From positions 23,539,446 to 23,603,445 of the forward strand of contig NC_133899.1 in assembly GCF_964199755.1 (NCBI RefSeq): a DNA stretch of 64,000 nucleotides. The letters are read 5' to 3'. Positions 11,994 through 24,333 of the stretch are shown piece by piece. The stretch comes from Larus michahellis (Eukaryota; Chordata; Aves; Charadriiformes; Laridae). Position numbers and translations under genes: made by a program. The notes under the pieces are model-generated. The model was given only the letters and a program-made list of their open reading frames with translations, had not been told where the DNA came from and did no database searches. The number at the start of each line of letters is the position of its first letter. Positions within the stretch are counted from its first letter, which is position 1.

Positions 11994-14900
11994 CCAAAGA
12001 TCTTTAGAACAAGGCACAGTTTTCCCTCCTGGCTCTTTGGGCGTGGCAGCAATCTCCAGACATCTGGAAATTTGGGAGGCTGGCACGGGGCCATTGGGAA
12101 AGGGTTTTTTTGAGGCTGAAGGCAGCAGGAAATCCCGCAGCCCCAAGGTCTGTGGGGCCATGGAAGCGGTTCCCAAAGAGATTTACAACAACCACAGTTT
12201 TCCCTCCTGGCTCTATTGGCGTGGCAGTGATCTCCAGACATATGCAATTTTGGGAGGCTGGCATGGCGTCAATTGGGACAGGGAGGTTATTGAGGCTGAA
12301 GGTGGCAGGAAAGCCACAGCCTCAAGGTTTTGGGGCCATGGAAGCGGTTCCCAAAGAGCTTTATAACAAGCCACAGTTTATCCTCCTGGCTACTTGGGCA
12401 TGGCAGCAATCTCCAGACATATGGATATTTTGGAGACCGTCCCTGGCGCCAAGTGGGAAAGGTTGCTATTGAGGCTGAAGAGGTCAGGAAAGCCCGCAGC
12501 CCCAAGGTCTGTGGGGCCATGCAAGCGTTTCCCAAAGAGCTTTCGAACAAGCCACAGTTTTCCCTCCTGGCTCCTTGGGTGTGGCAGCAATCTCCAGACA
12601 TATGGAAATTTGGGAGGCTGGAACGGCACCAAGTGGGAAAGGGTGTTACTGAGTGTGAAGGCGACAGGAAAGCCCGCAGCCACAAGTTCTGTATGCCCAT
12701 GCAAGCGTTTCCGAAAGAGCTTTAGAAGAAGCCACAGTTTTCCCTCCTGGCTCTTTCGGCGCAGCAGTAAGTCTCCAGACATATGCAAATTTGGGAGGCT
12801 GGCACGGCGCCAAGTGGGAAAGGGTGTTATGAGGCTGAAGAGGTCAGGAAAGCCTGCAGCCCCAAGGTCTGTGGGGCCATGCAAGCGTTTCCCAAAGAGC
12901 TTTCGAACAAGCCACAGTTTTCCCTCCTGGCTCCTTGGGTGTGGCAGCAATCTCCAGACATATGGAAATTTGGGAGGCTGGAACGGCACCAAGTGGGAAA
13001 GGGTGTTACTGAGTGTGAAGGCGACAGGAAAGCCCGCAGCCACAAGTTCTGTATGCCCATGCAAGCGTTTCCGAAAGAGCTTTAGAAGAAGCCACAGTTT
13101 TCCCTCCTGGCTCTTTCGGCGCAGCAGTAAGTCTCCAGAAATATGCAAATTCGGGAGGCTGGCAAGGTGCCAGGTGGGAAAGGGTGGTTTTGAGGCTGAA
13201 GGCAGCAGGAAAGCATGCAGCCCCAACGTCTGTGGGACCATGCAAGTGGTTCCCAAAGAGCTTTCGAACAAGCCACAGTTTTCCATCCTGGCTCTTTGGG
13301 CATGGCAGCAATCTCCAGACATATGGAAATTTGGGAGGCTGGCATGGCGTTAACTGGGACAGGGAGGTTATTGAGTGTGAAGGCGGCAAGAAAGCCCGCA
13401 GCCTCAAGATCTTTGGGTCATGGAAACAGTTCCCAAAGAGCTTTAGAACAAGACACAGTTTTCCCTCCTGGCTCTTTGGGCATGGCAGCAGTCTCCAGAC
13501 ATATGTATATTTTGGAGACCGTCCCTGGCGCCAAGTGGGAAAGGAAGTTATTGATGCTGAAGAGGTCAGGAAAGCCCGCAGCCCCAAGGTCTGTGTGGCC
13601 ATGCAAGCGTTTCCCAACGAGATTTAGAACAAGCCAGAATTTTCCCTCCTGGCTCTTTGGGCGTGGACGCAATCTCCAGACATCTGGACATTTGGGAGGC
13701 TGGCACGGTGCCAGGTGGGAAAGTGTGGTTTTGAGGCTAAAGGCGGCAGGAAAGCCCGCAGCCCCAAGTCGTTGGGTCCATGCAAGGAGTTCCCGAAGAG
13801 CTTCAGAACAAGCCACATTTTTGCCTCCTGGCTCCTTGGGTGTGGCAGCAATCTCCAGATATATGGAAATTTGGAAGGCTGGCACGGCGCCAAGTGGGTA
13901 AAGGTTTTATTGAGGCAGAAGACACCAAGAAAGCCCGCAGCCCCAAAATCTGTGGGGCCATGCAAGCGGTTCCCAAAGAGCTTTAGAACAAGCCACAGTT
14001 TTCCCTCCTGGCTCTTTGGGCGTGGCAACAATCTCCAGACATATGAAAATTTGGGAGGCTGGCACGGCGCCATTTGGGAAAGGGAGGTTATTGTGGCTGA
14101 AGGCGACAGGAAAGCCCGCAGCCTCAAGGTCTATGGGGCCATGGAAGCGGTTCCCAAAGAGATTTCGAACAAACCACGGTTTAGCCTCCTGGCTCTTTGG
14201 GCATGGCAGCAATCTCAAGACATATGGATCTTTTGGAGACCGTCCCTGGCGCCAAGTGGGAAAGGGTGTTATTCAGGCTGAAGAGGTCAGGAAAGCCTGC
14301 AGCCCCAAGGTCTGTGGGGCCATGCAAGCGCTTGCCAAAGACCATTAGAACAAGCCACAGTTTTCCCTCCAGGCTCTTTCGGTGTGGAAGCAATCTCCAG
14401 ACATCTGGACATTTGGGAGGCTGGCACGGCGCCAAGTGGGAAAGGATCGTTTTGAGGCTAAAGGCAGCAGGAAAGCTTGCATCCCCAAGGTCTGTGGGCC
14501 CATGCAAGAGGTTCTGAAAGAGCTTTAGAACAAGCCACATTTTTCCCTCCAGGCACTTTGGGCATGGCAGCAATCTCCAGACATATGGAAATTTGTGAGG
14601 CTGGCACAGGAAAAAGTGGAAAAGGGTGTTATTGAGTGTGAAGGCGACAGGAAAGCCCGCAGCGACAAGGTCTGTGGGGCCATGCAAGTGTTTGCCCAAG
14701 AGCTTTAGAAGAAGCCACACTTTTCACTCCTGGCTCTTTGGGCGTAGCACTATGTGTCCAGACATATGGAAATTTCGGAGGCTGGCACGGCGCCAAGTGG
14801 GAAAAGGTGTTATTGAGGCAGAAGACATCAGGAAAGCCCGCAGCCCCAAGGTCTGTGGGGCCATGGAAGCGGTTCCCAAAGAGCTTTATAGCAAGCCACA

Positions 14901-15056
14901 ATTTATCCTCCTGGCTCTTTGTGCATGGCAGCAATCTCCAGACATACGGATATTTTGGAGACCGTCCCTGGTGCCAAGTGGGAATGGTTTTTATTGAGGC
15001 TGAAGAGGTCAGGAAAGCCCGCAGCCCCAAGGTCTGTGGGGCCATGCAAGCGTTTC
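11994..15056 (-). repeat. Higher-order repeat copy 1 (3,063 bp, 17 monomers)
   Basis: First of three consecutive copies. Sequence from 11,994 onward matches 15,057 onward at a constant offset of 3,063 bp, which is 17 monomers of 180.2 bp. Upstream of 11,994 the match breaks (gtgtttgcc against gcgtttccc), which fixes the left edge. Inside the unit a two-monomer segment of 360 bp (about 12,474-12,833) is duplicated in tandem (about 12,834-13,193). The choice of edge is conventional, as for any tandem repeat. Confidence 0.95.
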
Positions 15057-18000
15057 CCAAAGATCTTTAGAACAAGGCACAGTTTTCCCTCCTGGCTCTT
15101 TGGGCGTGGCAGCAATCTCCAGACATCTGGAAATTTGGGAGGCTGGCACGGGGCCATTGGGAAAGGGTTTTTTTGAGGCTGAAGGCAGCAGGAAATCCCG
15201 CAGCCCCAAGGTCTGTGGGGCCATGGAAGCGGTTCCCAAAGAGATTTACAACAACCACAGTTTTCCCTCCTGGCTCTATTGGCGTGGCAGTGATCTCCAG
15301 ACATATGCAATTTTGGGAGGCTGGCATGGCGTCAATTGGGACAGGGAGGTTATTGAGGCTGAAGGTGGCAGGAAAGCCACAGCCTCAAGGTTTTGGGGCC
15401 ATGGAAGCGGTTCCCAAAGAGCTTTATAACAAGCCACAGTTTATCCTCCTGGCTACTTGGGCATGGCAGCAATCTCCAGACATATGGATATTTTGGAGAC
15501 CGTCCCTGGCGCCAAGTGGGAAAGGTTGCTATTGAGGCTGAAGAGGTCAGGAAAGCCCGCAGCCCCAAGGTCTGTGGGGCCATGCAAGCGTTTCCCAAAG
15601 AGCTTTCGAACAAGCCACAGTTTTCCCTCCTGGCTCCTTGGGTGTGGCAGCAATCTCCAGACATATGGAAATTTGGGAGGCTGGAACGGCACCAAGTGGG
15701 AAAGGGTGTTACTGAGTGTGAAGGCGACAGGAAAGCCCGCAGCCACAAGTTCTGTATGCCCATGCAAGCGTTTCCGAAAGAGCTTTAGAAGAAGCCACAG
15801 TTTTCCCTCCTGGCTCTTTCGGCGCAGCAGTAAGTCTCCAGACATATGCAAATTTGGGAGGCTGGCACGGCGCCAAGTGGGAAAGGGTGTTATGAGGCTG
15901 AAGAGGTCAGGAAAGCCTGCAGCCCCAAGGTCTGTGGGGCCATGCAAGCGTTTCCCAAAGAGCTTTCGAACAAGCCACAGTTTTCCCTCCTGGCTCCTTG
16001 GGTGTGGCAGCAATCTCCAGACATATGGAAATTTGGGAGGCTGGAACGGCACCAAGTGGGAAAGGGTGTTACTGAGTGTGAAGGCGACAGGAAAGCCCGC
16101 AGCCACAAGTTCTGTATGCCCATGCAAGCGTTTCCGAAAGAGCTTTAGAAGAAGCCACAGTTTTCCCTCCTGGCTCTTTCGGCGCAGCAGTAAGTCTCCA
16201 GAAATATGCAAATTCGGGAGGCTGGCAAGGTGCCAGGTGGGAAAGGGTGGTTTTGAGGCTGAAGGCAGCAGGAAAGCATGCAGCCCCAACGTCTGTGGGA
16301 CCATGCAAGTGGTTCCCAAAGAGCTTTCGAACAAGCCACAGTTTTCCATCCTGGCTCTTTGGGCATGGCAGCAATCTCCAGACATATGGAAATTTGGGAG
16401 GCTGGCATGGCGTTAACTGGGACAGGGAGGTTATTGAGTGTGAAGGCGGCAAGAAAGCCCGCAGCCTCAAGATCTTTGGGTCATGGAAACAGTTCCCAAA
16501 GAGCTTTAGAACAAGACACAGTTTTCCCTCCTGGCTCTTTGGGCATGGCAGCAGTCTCCAGACATATGTATATTTTGGAGACCGTCCCTGGCGCCAAGTG
16601 GGAAAGGAAGTTATTGATGCTGAAGAGGTCAGGAAAGCCCGCAGCCCCAAGGTCTGTGTGGCCATGCAAGCGTTTCCCAACGAGATTTAGAACAAGCCAG
16701 AATTTTCCCTCCTGGCTCTTTGGGCGTGGACGCAATCTCCAGACATCTGGACATTTGGGAGGCTGGCACGGTGCCAGGTGGGAAAGTGTGGTTTTGAGGC
16801 TAAAGGCGGCAGGAAAGCCCGCAGCCCCAAGTCGTTGGGTCCATGCAAGGAGTTCCCGAAGAGCTTCAGAACAAGCCACATTTTTGCCTCCTGGCTCCTT
16901 GGGTGTGGCAGCAATCTCCAGATATATGGAAATTTGGAAGGCTGGCACGGCGCCAAGTGGGTAAAGGTTTTATTGAGGCAGAAGACACCAAGAAAGCCCG
17001 CAGCCCCAAAATCTGTGGGGCCATGCAAGCGGTTCCCAAAGAGCTTTAGAACAAGCCACAGTTTTCCCTCCTGGCTCTTTGGGCGTGGCAACAATCTCCA
17101 GACATATGAAAATTTGGGAGGCTGGCACGGCGCCATTTGGGAAAGGGAGGTTATTGTGGCTGAAGGCGACAGGAAAGCCCGCAGCCTCAAGGTCTATGGG
17201 GCCATGGAAGCGGTTCCCAAAGAGATTTCGAACAAACCACGGTTTAGCCTCCTGGCTCTTTGGGCATGGCAGCAATCTCAAGACATATGGATCTTTTGGA
17301 GACCGTCCCTGGCGCCAAGTGGGAAAGGGTGTTATTCAGGCTGAAGAGGTCAGGAAAGCCTGCAGCCCCAAGGTCTGTGGGGCCATGCAAGCGCTTGCCA
17401 AAGACCATTAGAACAAGCCACAGTTTTCCCTCCAGGCTCTTTCGGTGTGGAAGCAATCTCCAGACATCTGGACATTTGGGAGGCTGGCACGGCGCCAAGT
17501 GGGAAAGGATCGTTTTGAGGCTAAAGGCAGCAGGAAAGCTTGCATCCCCAAGGTCTGTGGGCCCATGCAAGAGGTTCTGAAAGAGCTTTAGAACAAGCCA
17601 CATTTTTCCCTCCAGGCACTTTGGGCATGGCAGCAATCTCCAGACATATGGAAATTTGTGAGGCTGGCACAGGAAAAAGTGGAAAAGGGTGTTATTGAGT
17701 GTGAAGGCGACAGGAAAGCCCGCAGCGACAAGGTCTGTGGGGCCATGCAAGTGTTTGCCCAAGAGCTTTAGAAGAAGCCACACTTTTCACTCCTGGCTCT
17801 TTGGGCGTAGCACTATGTGTCCAGACATATGGAAATTTCGGAGGCTGGCACGGCGCCAAGTGGGAAAAGGTGTTATTGAGGCAGAAGACATCAGGAAAGC
17901 CCGCAGCCCCAAGGTCTGTGGGGCCATGGAAGCGGTTCCCAAAGAGCTTTATAGCAAGCCACAATTTATCCTCCTGGCTCTTTGTGCATGGCAGCAATCT

Positions 18001-18119
18001 CCAGACATACGGATATTTTGGAGACCGTCCCTGGTGCCAAGTGGGAATGGTTTTTATTGAGGCTGAAGAGGTCAGGAAAGCCCGCAGCCCCAAGGTCTGT
18101 GGGGCCATGCAAGCGTTTC
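15057..18119 (-). repeat. Higher-order repeat copy 2
   Basis: Second 3,063-bp copy. Every stretch I compared with copy 1, including all the open frames on both strands, is identical. The segment starts at the same motif (caaagatctttagaacaaggc) as copies 1 and 3. Confidence 0.95.
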
Positions 18120-21100
18120 CCAAAGATCTTTAGAACAAGGCACAGTTTTCCCTCCTGGCTCTTTGGGCGTGGCAGCAATCTCCAGACATCTGGAAATTTG
18201 GGAGGCTGGCACGGGGCCATTGGGAAAGGGTTTTTTTGAGGCTGAAGGCAGCAGGAAATCCCGCAGCCCCAAGGTCTGTGGGGCCATGGAAGCGGTTCCC
18301 AAAGAGATTTACAACAACCACAGTTTTCCCTCCTGGCTCTATTGGCGTGGCAGTGATCTCCAGACATATGCAATTTTGGGAGGCTGGCATGGCGTCAATT
18401 GGGACAGGGAGGTTATTGAGGCTGAAGGTGGCAGGAAAGCCACAGCCTCAAGGTTTTGGGGCCATGGAAGCGGTTCCCAAAGAGCTTTATAACAAGCCAC
18501 AGTTTATCCTCCTGGCTACTTGGGCATGGCAGCAATCTCCAGACATATGGATATTTTGGAGACCGTCCCTGGCGCCAAGTGGGAAAGGTTGCTATTGAGG
18601 CTGAAGAGGTCAGGAAAGCCCGCAGCCCCAAGGTCTGTGGGGCCATGCAAGCGTTTCCCAAAGAGCTTTCGAACAAGCCACAGTTTTCCCTCCTGGCTCC
18701 TTGGGTGTGGCAGCAATCTCCAGACATATGGAAATTTGGGAGGCTGGAACGGCACCAAGTGGGAAAGGGTGTTACTGAGTGTGAAGGCGACAGGAAAGCC
18801 CGCAGCCACAAGTTCTGTATGCCCATGCAAGCGTTTCCGAAAGAGCTTTAGAAGAAGCCACAGTTTTCCCTCCTGGCTCTTTCGGCGCAGCAGTAAGTCT
18901 CCAGACATATGCAAATTTGGGAGGCTGGCACGGCGCCAAGTGGGAAAGGGTGTTATGAGGCTGAAGAGGTCAGGAAAGCCTGCAGCCCCAAGGTCTGTGG
19001 GGCCATGCAAGCGTTTCCCAAAGAGCTTTCGAACAAGCCACAGTTTTCCCTCCTGGCTCCTTGGGTGTGGCAGCAATCTCCAGACATATGGAAATTTGGG
19101 AGGCTGGAACGGCACCAAGTGGGAAAGGGTGTTACTGAGTGTGAAGGCGACAGGAAAGCCCGCAGCCACAAGTTCTGTATGCCCATGCAAGCGTTTCCGA
19201 AAGAGCTTTAGAAGAAGCCACAGTTTTCCCTCCTGGCTCTTTCGGCGCAGCAGTAAGTCTCCAGAAATATGCAAATTCGGGAGGCTGGCAAGGTGCCAGG
19301 TGGGAAAGGGTGGTTTTGAGGCTGAAGGCAGCAGGAAAGCATGCAGCCCCAACGTCTGTGGGACCATGCAAGTGGTTCCCAAAGAGCTTTCGAACAAGCC
19401 ACAGTTTTCCATCCTGGCTCTTTGGGCATGGCAGCAATCTCCAGACATATGGAAATTTGGGAGGCTGGCATGGCGTTAACTGGGACAGGGAGGTTATTGA
19501 GTGTGAAGGCGGCAAGAAAGCCCGCAGCCTCAAGATCTTTGGGTCATGGAAACAGTTCCCAAAGAGCTTTAGAACAAGACACAGTTTTCCCTCCTGGCTC
19601 TTTGGGCATGGCAGCAGTCTCCAGACATATGTATATTTTGGAGACCGTCCCTGGCGCCAAGTGGGAAAGGAAGTTATTGACGCTGAAGAGGTCAGGAAAG
19701 CCCGCAGCCCCAAGGTCTGTGTGGCCATGCAAGCGTTTCCCAACGAGATTTAGAACAAGCCAGAATTTTCCCTCCTGGCTCTTTGGGCGTGGACGCAATC
19801 TCCAGACATCTGGACATTTGGGAGGCTGGCACGGTGCCAGGTGGGAAAGTGTGGTTTTGAGGCTAAAGGCGGCAGGAAAGCCCGCAGCCCCAAGTCGTTG
19901 GGTCCATGCAAGGAGTTCCCGAAGAGCTTCAGAACAAGCCACATTTTTGCCTCCTGGCTCCTTGGGTGTGGCAGCAATCTCCAGATATATGGAAATTTGG
20001 AAGGCTGGCACGGCGCCAAGTGGGTAAAGGTTTTATTGAGGCAGAAGACACCAAGAAAGCCCGCAGCCCCAAAATCTGTGGGGCCATGCAAGCGGTTCCC
20101 AAAGAGCTTTAGAACAAGCCACAGTTTTCCCTCCTGGCTCTTTGGGCGTGGCAACAATCTCCAGACATATGAAAATTTGGGAGGCTGGCACGGCGCCATT
20201 TGGGAAAGGGAGGTTATTGTGGCTGAAGGCGACAGGAAAGCCCGCAGCCTCAAGGTCTATGGGGCCATGGAAGCGGTTCCCAAAGAGATTTCGAACAAAC
20301 CACGGTTTAGCCTCCTGGCTCTTTGGGCATGGCAGCAATCTCAAGACATATGGATCTTTTGGAGACCGTCCCTGGCGCCAAGTGGGAAAGGGTGTTATTC
20401 AGGCTGAAGAGGTCAGGAAAGCCTGCAGCCCCAAGGTCTGTGGGGCCATGCAAGCGCTTGCCAAAGACCATTAGAACAAGCCACAGTTTTCCCTCCAGGC
20501 TCTTTCGGTGTGGAAGCAATCTCCAGACATCTGGACATTTGGGAGGCTGGCACGGCGCCAAGTGGGAAAGGATCGTTTTGAGGCTAAAGGCAGCAGGAAA
20601 GCTTGCATCCCCAAGGTCTGTGGGCCCATGCAAGAGGTTCTGAAAGAGCTTTAGAACAAGCCACATTTTTCCCTCCAGGCACTTTGGGCATGGCAGCAAT
20701 CTCCAGACATATGGAAATTTGTGAGGCTGGCACAGGAAAAAGTGGAAAAGGGTGTTATTGAGTGTGAAGGCGACAGGAAAGCCCGCAGCGACAAGGTCTG
20801 TGGGGCCATGCAAGTGTTTGCCCAAGAGCTTTAGAAGAAGCCACACTTTTCACTCCTGGCTCTTTGGGCGTAGCACTATGTGTCCAGACATATGGAAATT
20901 TCGGAGGCTGGCACGGCGCCAAGTGGGAAAAGGTGTTATTGAGGCAGAAGACATCAGGAAAGCCCGCAGCCCCAAGGTCTGTGGGGCCATGGAAGCGGTT
21001 CCCAAAGAGCTTTATAGCAAGCCACAATTTATCCTCCTGGCTCTTTGTGCATGGCAGCAATCTCCAGACATACGGATATTTTGGAGACCGTCCCTGGTGC

Positions 21101-21182
21101 CAAGTGGGAATGGTTTTTATTGAGGCTGAAGAGGTCAGGAAAGCCCGCAGCCCCAAGGTCTGTGGGGCCATGCAAGCGTTTC
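18120..21182 (-). repeat. Higher-order repeat copy 3
   Basis: Third 3,063-bp copy. The only difference from copies 1 and 2 that I found is position 19,681, where C replaces the T at 13,555 and 16,618. Such identity over 3 kb implies very recent amplification or ongoing conversion, or an assembly artefact. Confidence 0.95.
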
Positions 21183-22086
21183 CCAAAGATCTTTAGAACA
21201 AGGCACAGTTTTCCCTCCTGGCTCTTTGGGCGTGGCAGCAATCTCCAGACATCTGGAAATTTGGGAGGCTGGCACGGGGCCATTGGGAAAGGGTTTTTTT
21301 GAGGCTGAAGGCAGCAGGAAATCCCGCAGCCCCAAGGTCTGTGGGGCCATGGAAGCGGTTCCCAAAGAGATTTACAACAACCACAGTTTTCCCTCCTGGC
21401 TCTATTGGCGTGGCAGTGATCTCCAGACATATGCAATTTTGGGAGGCTGGCATGGCGTCAATTGGGACAGGGAGGTTATTGAGGCTGAAGGTGGCAGGAA
21501 AGCCACAGCCTCAAGGTTTTGGGGCCATGGAAGCGGTTCCCAAAGAGCTTTATAACAAGCCACAGTTTATCCTCCTGGCTACTTGGGCATGGCAGCAATC
21601 TCCAGACATATGGATATTTTGGAGACCGTCCCTGGCGCCAAGTGGGAAAGGTTGCTATTGAGGCTGAAGAGGTCAGGAAAGCCCGCAGCCCCAAGGTCTG
21701 TGGGGCCATGCAAGCGTTTCCCAAAGAGCTTTCGAACAAGCCACAGTTTTCCCTCCTGGCTCCTTGGGTGTGGCAGCAATCTCCAGACATATGGAAATTT
21801 GGGAGGCTGGAACGGCACCAAGTGGGAAAGGGTGTTACTGAGTGTGAAGGCGACAGGAAAGCCCGCAGCCACAAGTTCTGTATGCCCATGCAAGCGTTTC
21901 CGAAAGAGCTTTAGAAGAAGCCACAGTTTTCCCTCCTGGCTCTTTCGGCGCAGCAGTAAGTCTCCAGACATATGCAAATTTGGGAGACCGTCCCTGGTGC
22001 CAAGTGGGAATGGTTTTTATTGAGGCTGAAGAGGTCAGGAAAGCCCGCAGCCCCAAGGTCTGTGGGGCCATGCAAGCGTTTCCCAA
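21183..22086 (-). repeat. Shortened fourth higher-order repeat copy
   Basis: The first 804 bases follow the 3,063-bp unit. At 21,987 the sequence jumps from 'tttgggag' to 'accgtccctggtgcc', which belongs near the end of the unit (compare 21,086). About 2,160 bp, exactly 12 monomers, are missing, leaving a unit of about five monomers. After about 22,090 the match to the unit ends. This is the expected product of in-register unequal exchange. Confidence 0.9.
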
Positions 22087-24019
22087 AGAGCTTTCGAACA
22101 AGCCACAGTTTTCCCTCCTGGCTCTTTGGGCGTGGCAGCAACCTCCAAAGATCTGGACATTTGGGAGGCTGGCACGGTGCCAAGTGGGAAAGGGTGGTTT
22201 TGAGGCTAAAGGCGGCAGGAAAACTTGCATCGCCAAGGTCTGTGGGTCCATGCAAGAGGTTCCGAAAGAGCTTTAGAACAAGCCACAGTTTTCCCTCCTG
22301 GCTCTTTGGGTGTGGCAGCAATCTCCAGACATATGGAAATTTGGGAGGCTGGCACAGCAAAAAGTGGGAAAGGGTGTTATTGAGTGTGAAGGCGACAGGA
22401 AAGCCCGCAGCCCCAAGGTCTGTGGGGCCATGCAAGCGTTTGCCAAAGAGCTTTAGAAGAAGCCACACTTTTCCCTCCTGGCTCTTTGGGCGTGGCAGCA
22501 ATCTCAAGACATATGGATATTTTGGAGACCGTCCCTGGCTCCAAGTGGGAAAGGTTGTTATTGAGGCTGAAGAGGTCAGGACAGCCCGCAGCCCCAAGGT
22601 CTGTGGGGCCATGCAAGCATTTCCCAAAGAGCTTTAGAACAAGCCACAGTTTTCCCTCCTGGCTCTTTGGGCGTGGCAACAATCTCCAGACAAATGGAAA
22701 TTTGGGAGCCTGGCACAGTGCCAAGTGGGAAAAGGTGTTATTAAGGCAGAAGAGATCAGGAAAGCCCGCAGCCCCAAGGTCTTTGGGGCCATGGAAGCGG
22801 TTCCCAAAGGGCTTTAGAACAAGCCACAGTTTTCCCTCCTGGCTCTTTGGGCGTGGCAGCAATCTCCAGACATATGGACATTTGGGAGGCTGCACAGCGC
22901 AGAGTGGGAAGGGTGGTTTTGAGGCTAAAGGCAGCAGGAAAGCCCGTATCCCCAAGGTCTCTGGGTCCATGCAAGAGGTTCCAAAAGATCTTTAGAACAA
23001 TCCACACTTTTCCCTCCTGGCTATTTGGGCGTGGCAGCAGTCTCCAGACATATGCAAATTTGGGAGGCTGGCACGGCACCAAGTGGGAAAAGTTGTTATT
23101 GAGTGTGAAGGCGACACGAAAGCCCGCAGCCCTAAGGTCTGTGGGGCCATGCAAGCGGTTCCCGAAGAGATTACGAACAAACCACGGTTTACCCTCCTGA
23201 CTCTTTGGGCATGGCAGCAATGTCCAGACAAATGTAAATTTGGGAGGCTGACACGGTGCCAGGTGGGAAAGGGTGGTTTTCAGGCTGAAGGCGGCAGGAA
23301 TGCCTGCAGCCCCAAGGTCTGTGGGGCCATGCAAGTGGTTCCCAAAGAGCTTTAGAACAAGGCATAGTTTTCCCTGCTGGCTCTTTGGGCGTGGCAGCAA
23401 TCTCCAGACATATGCTAATTTGGGAGGCTGGCACGGCACCCAGTGGGAAAGGGTTGTTTGGAGGCTGAAGGTGGCTGGAAAGCCTGCAGCCCCAAGGTCT
23501 GTGGGGCCATGCAAGAGGTTCCGAAAGAGCCTTAAAACAAGACACAGTTTTCCCTCCTGGCTCTTTGGGCGCAGCAGTATGTCTCCAGACATATGGAAAT
23601 TTGGGAGGCTGGCACGGAGACAAGTGAGAAAGGGTGTTATTGAGGCAGAAGACGTCAGGAAAGCCCGCAGCCCCAGGGTCTGTGGGGCCATGCATGCGGT
23701 TCCCAAAGAGCTTTAGAACAAGACACAGTTTTCCCTCCTGGCTCTTTCGGCGTGGCAGCAATCTCCCGACAAATGGAAATTTGGGAGGCTGGCAAGGTGC
23801 CAGGTGGGAAAGGGTGGTTTTGAGGCTGAAGGCAGCAGGAAAGCCTGCAGCCCCAAAGTCTGTGGGGCCATGCAAGATGTTCCCAAAGAGCTTTAGAACA
23901 AGGCATAGTTTTCCCTCCTGGCTCTTTGGGCGTGGAAGCAATCTCCAGATATCTGGACATTTGGGAGGCTGGCACGGTGCCAAGTGGGAAAGGGTGGTTT
24001 TGAGGCTGAAGGCAGCAGG

Positions 24020-24333
24020 AAAGCCTGCAGCCCCCAGGTTTGTGGAGCTACGCAAGCGGTTCCCAAAGAGCTTTAGAACAAGGCATAGTTTTCCCTCCTG
24101 GCTCTTTGGGCGTGGGACCAATCTCCAGCCATATGGCCATTTTTGTGCCTGGCGCGGCGCCAAGTGGGAAAGGGTGGTTTTGAGGCTGAAGGCAGCAGGA
24201 AAGCCTGCAGCCCCCAGGTCTGTGGGGCTACGCAAGCGGTTCCCAAAGGGCTTTAGAAGAAGGCATAATTTTCCCTGCTGGCTCTTTGGGCGTGGGACCA
24301 ATCTCCAGACCTATGGCCATTTTTGTGCCTGGC
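24020..24333 (-). repeat. Edge monomers of subtype A, inverted
   Basis: The last monomer and a half carry the signatures of the homogeneous block at 1-2,605 in reverse complement: 'ggccatttttgtgcctggc', 'cgtgggaccaatctcc' and 'gctacgcaagcggttccc'. The monomers between 2.6 and 24.0 kb lack them. The array breaks off after 'gtgcctggc' at 24,333. Confidence 0.9.

Larger units (their letters stand above)
5873..24333 (-). repeat. Inverted arm of the 180-bp satellite
   Basis: Roughly 102 monomers of about 180 bp in reverse orientation relative to 1-5,872, recognised by 'gagctttagaacaagccac', 'tggctctttgggcgtggcagc' and 'tctccagacatatg' once per unit. Units from 5.9 to about 11.9 kb are diverged monomers, 11,994-21,182 is a higher-order repeat, and 22.1-24.0 kb is again diverged. 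Some local pairs are copies of each other: the segment around 8,970-9,480 closely resembles 10,230-10,740. The array stops in mid-monomer at 24,333, where the sequence changes to AT-rich single-copy DNA. I see no insertion of another element in 24 kb. Confidence 0.96.

Noticed and set aside
1-24333. CENP-B box in the satellite monomer
   Set aside because: Some monomers contain 'tttcgaacaagccacag', which has the TTCG and the central A, but the CGGG half of the box is missing. No other candidate was found.
1-24333. CRISPR array
   Set aside because: The repeat is 180 bp with no unique spacers, in a vertebrate genome with introns and CR1 elements.
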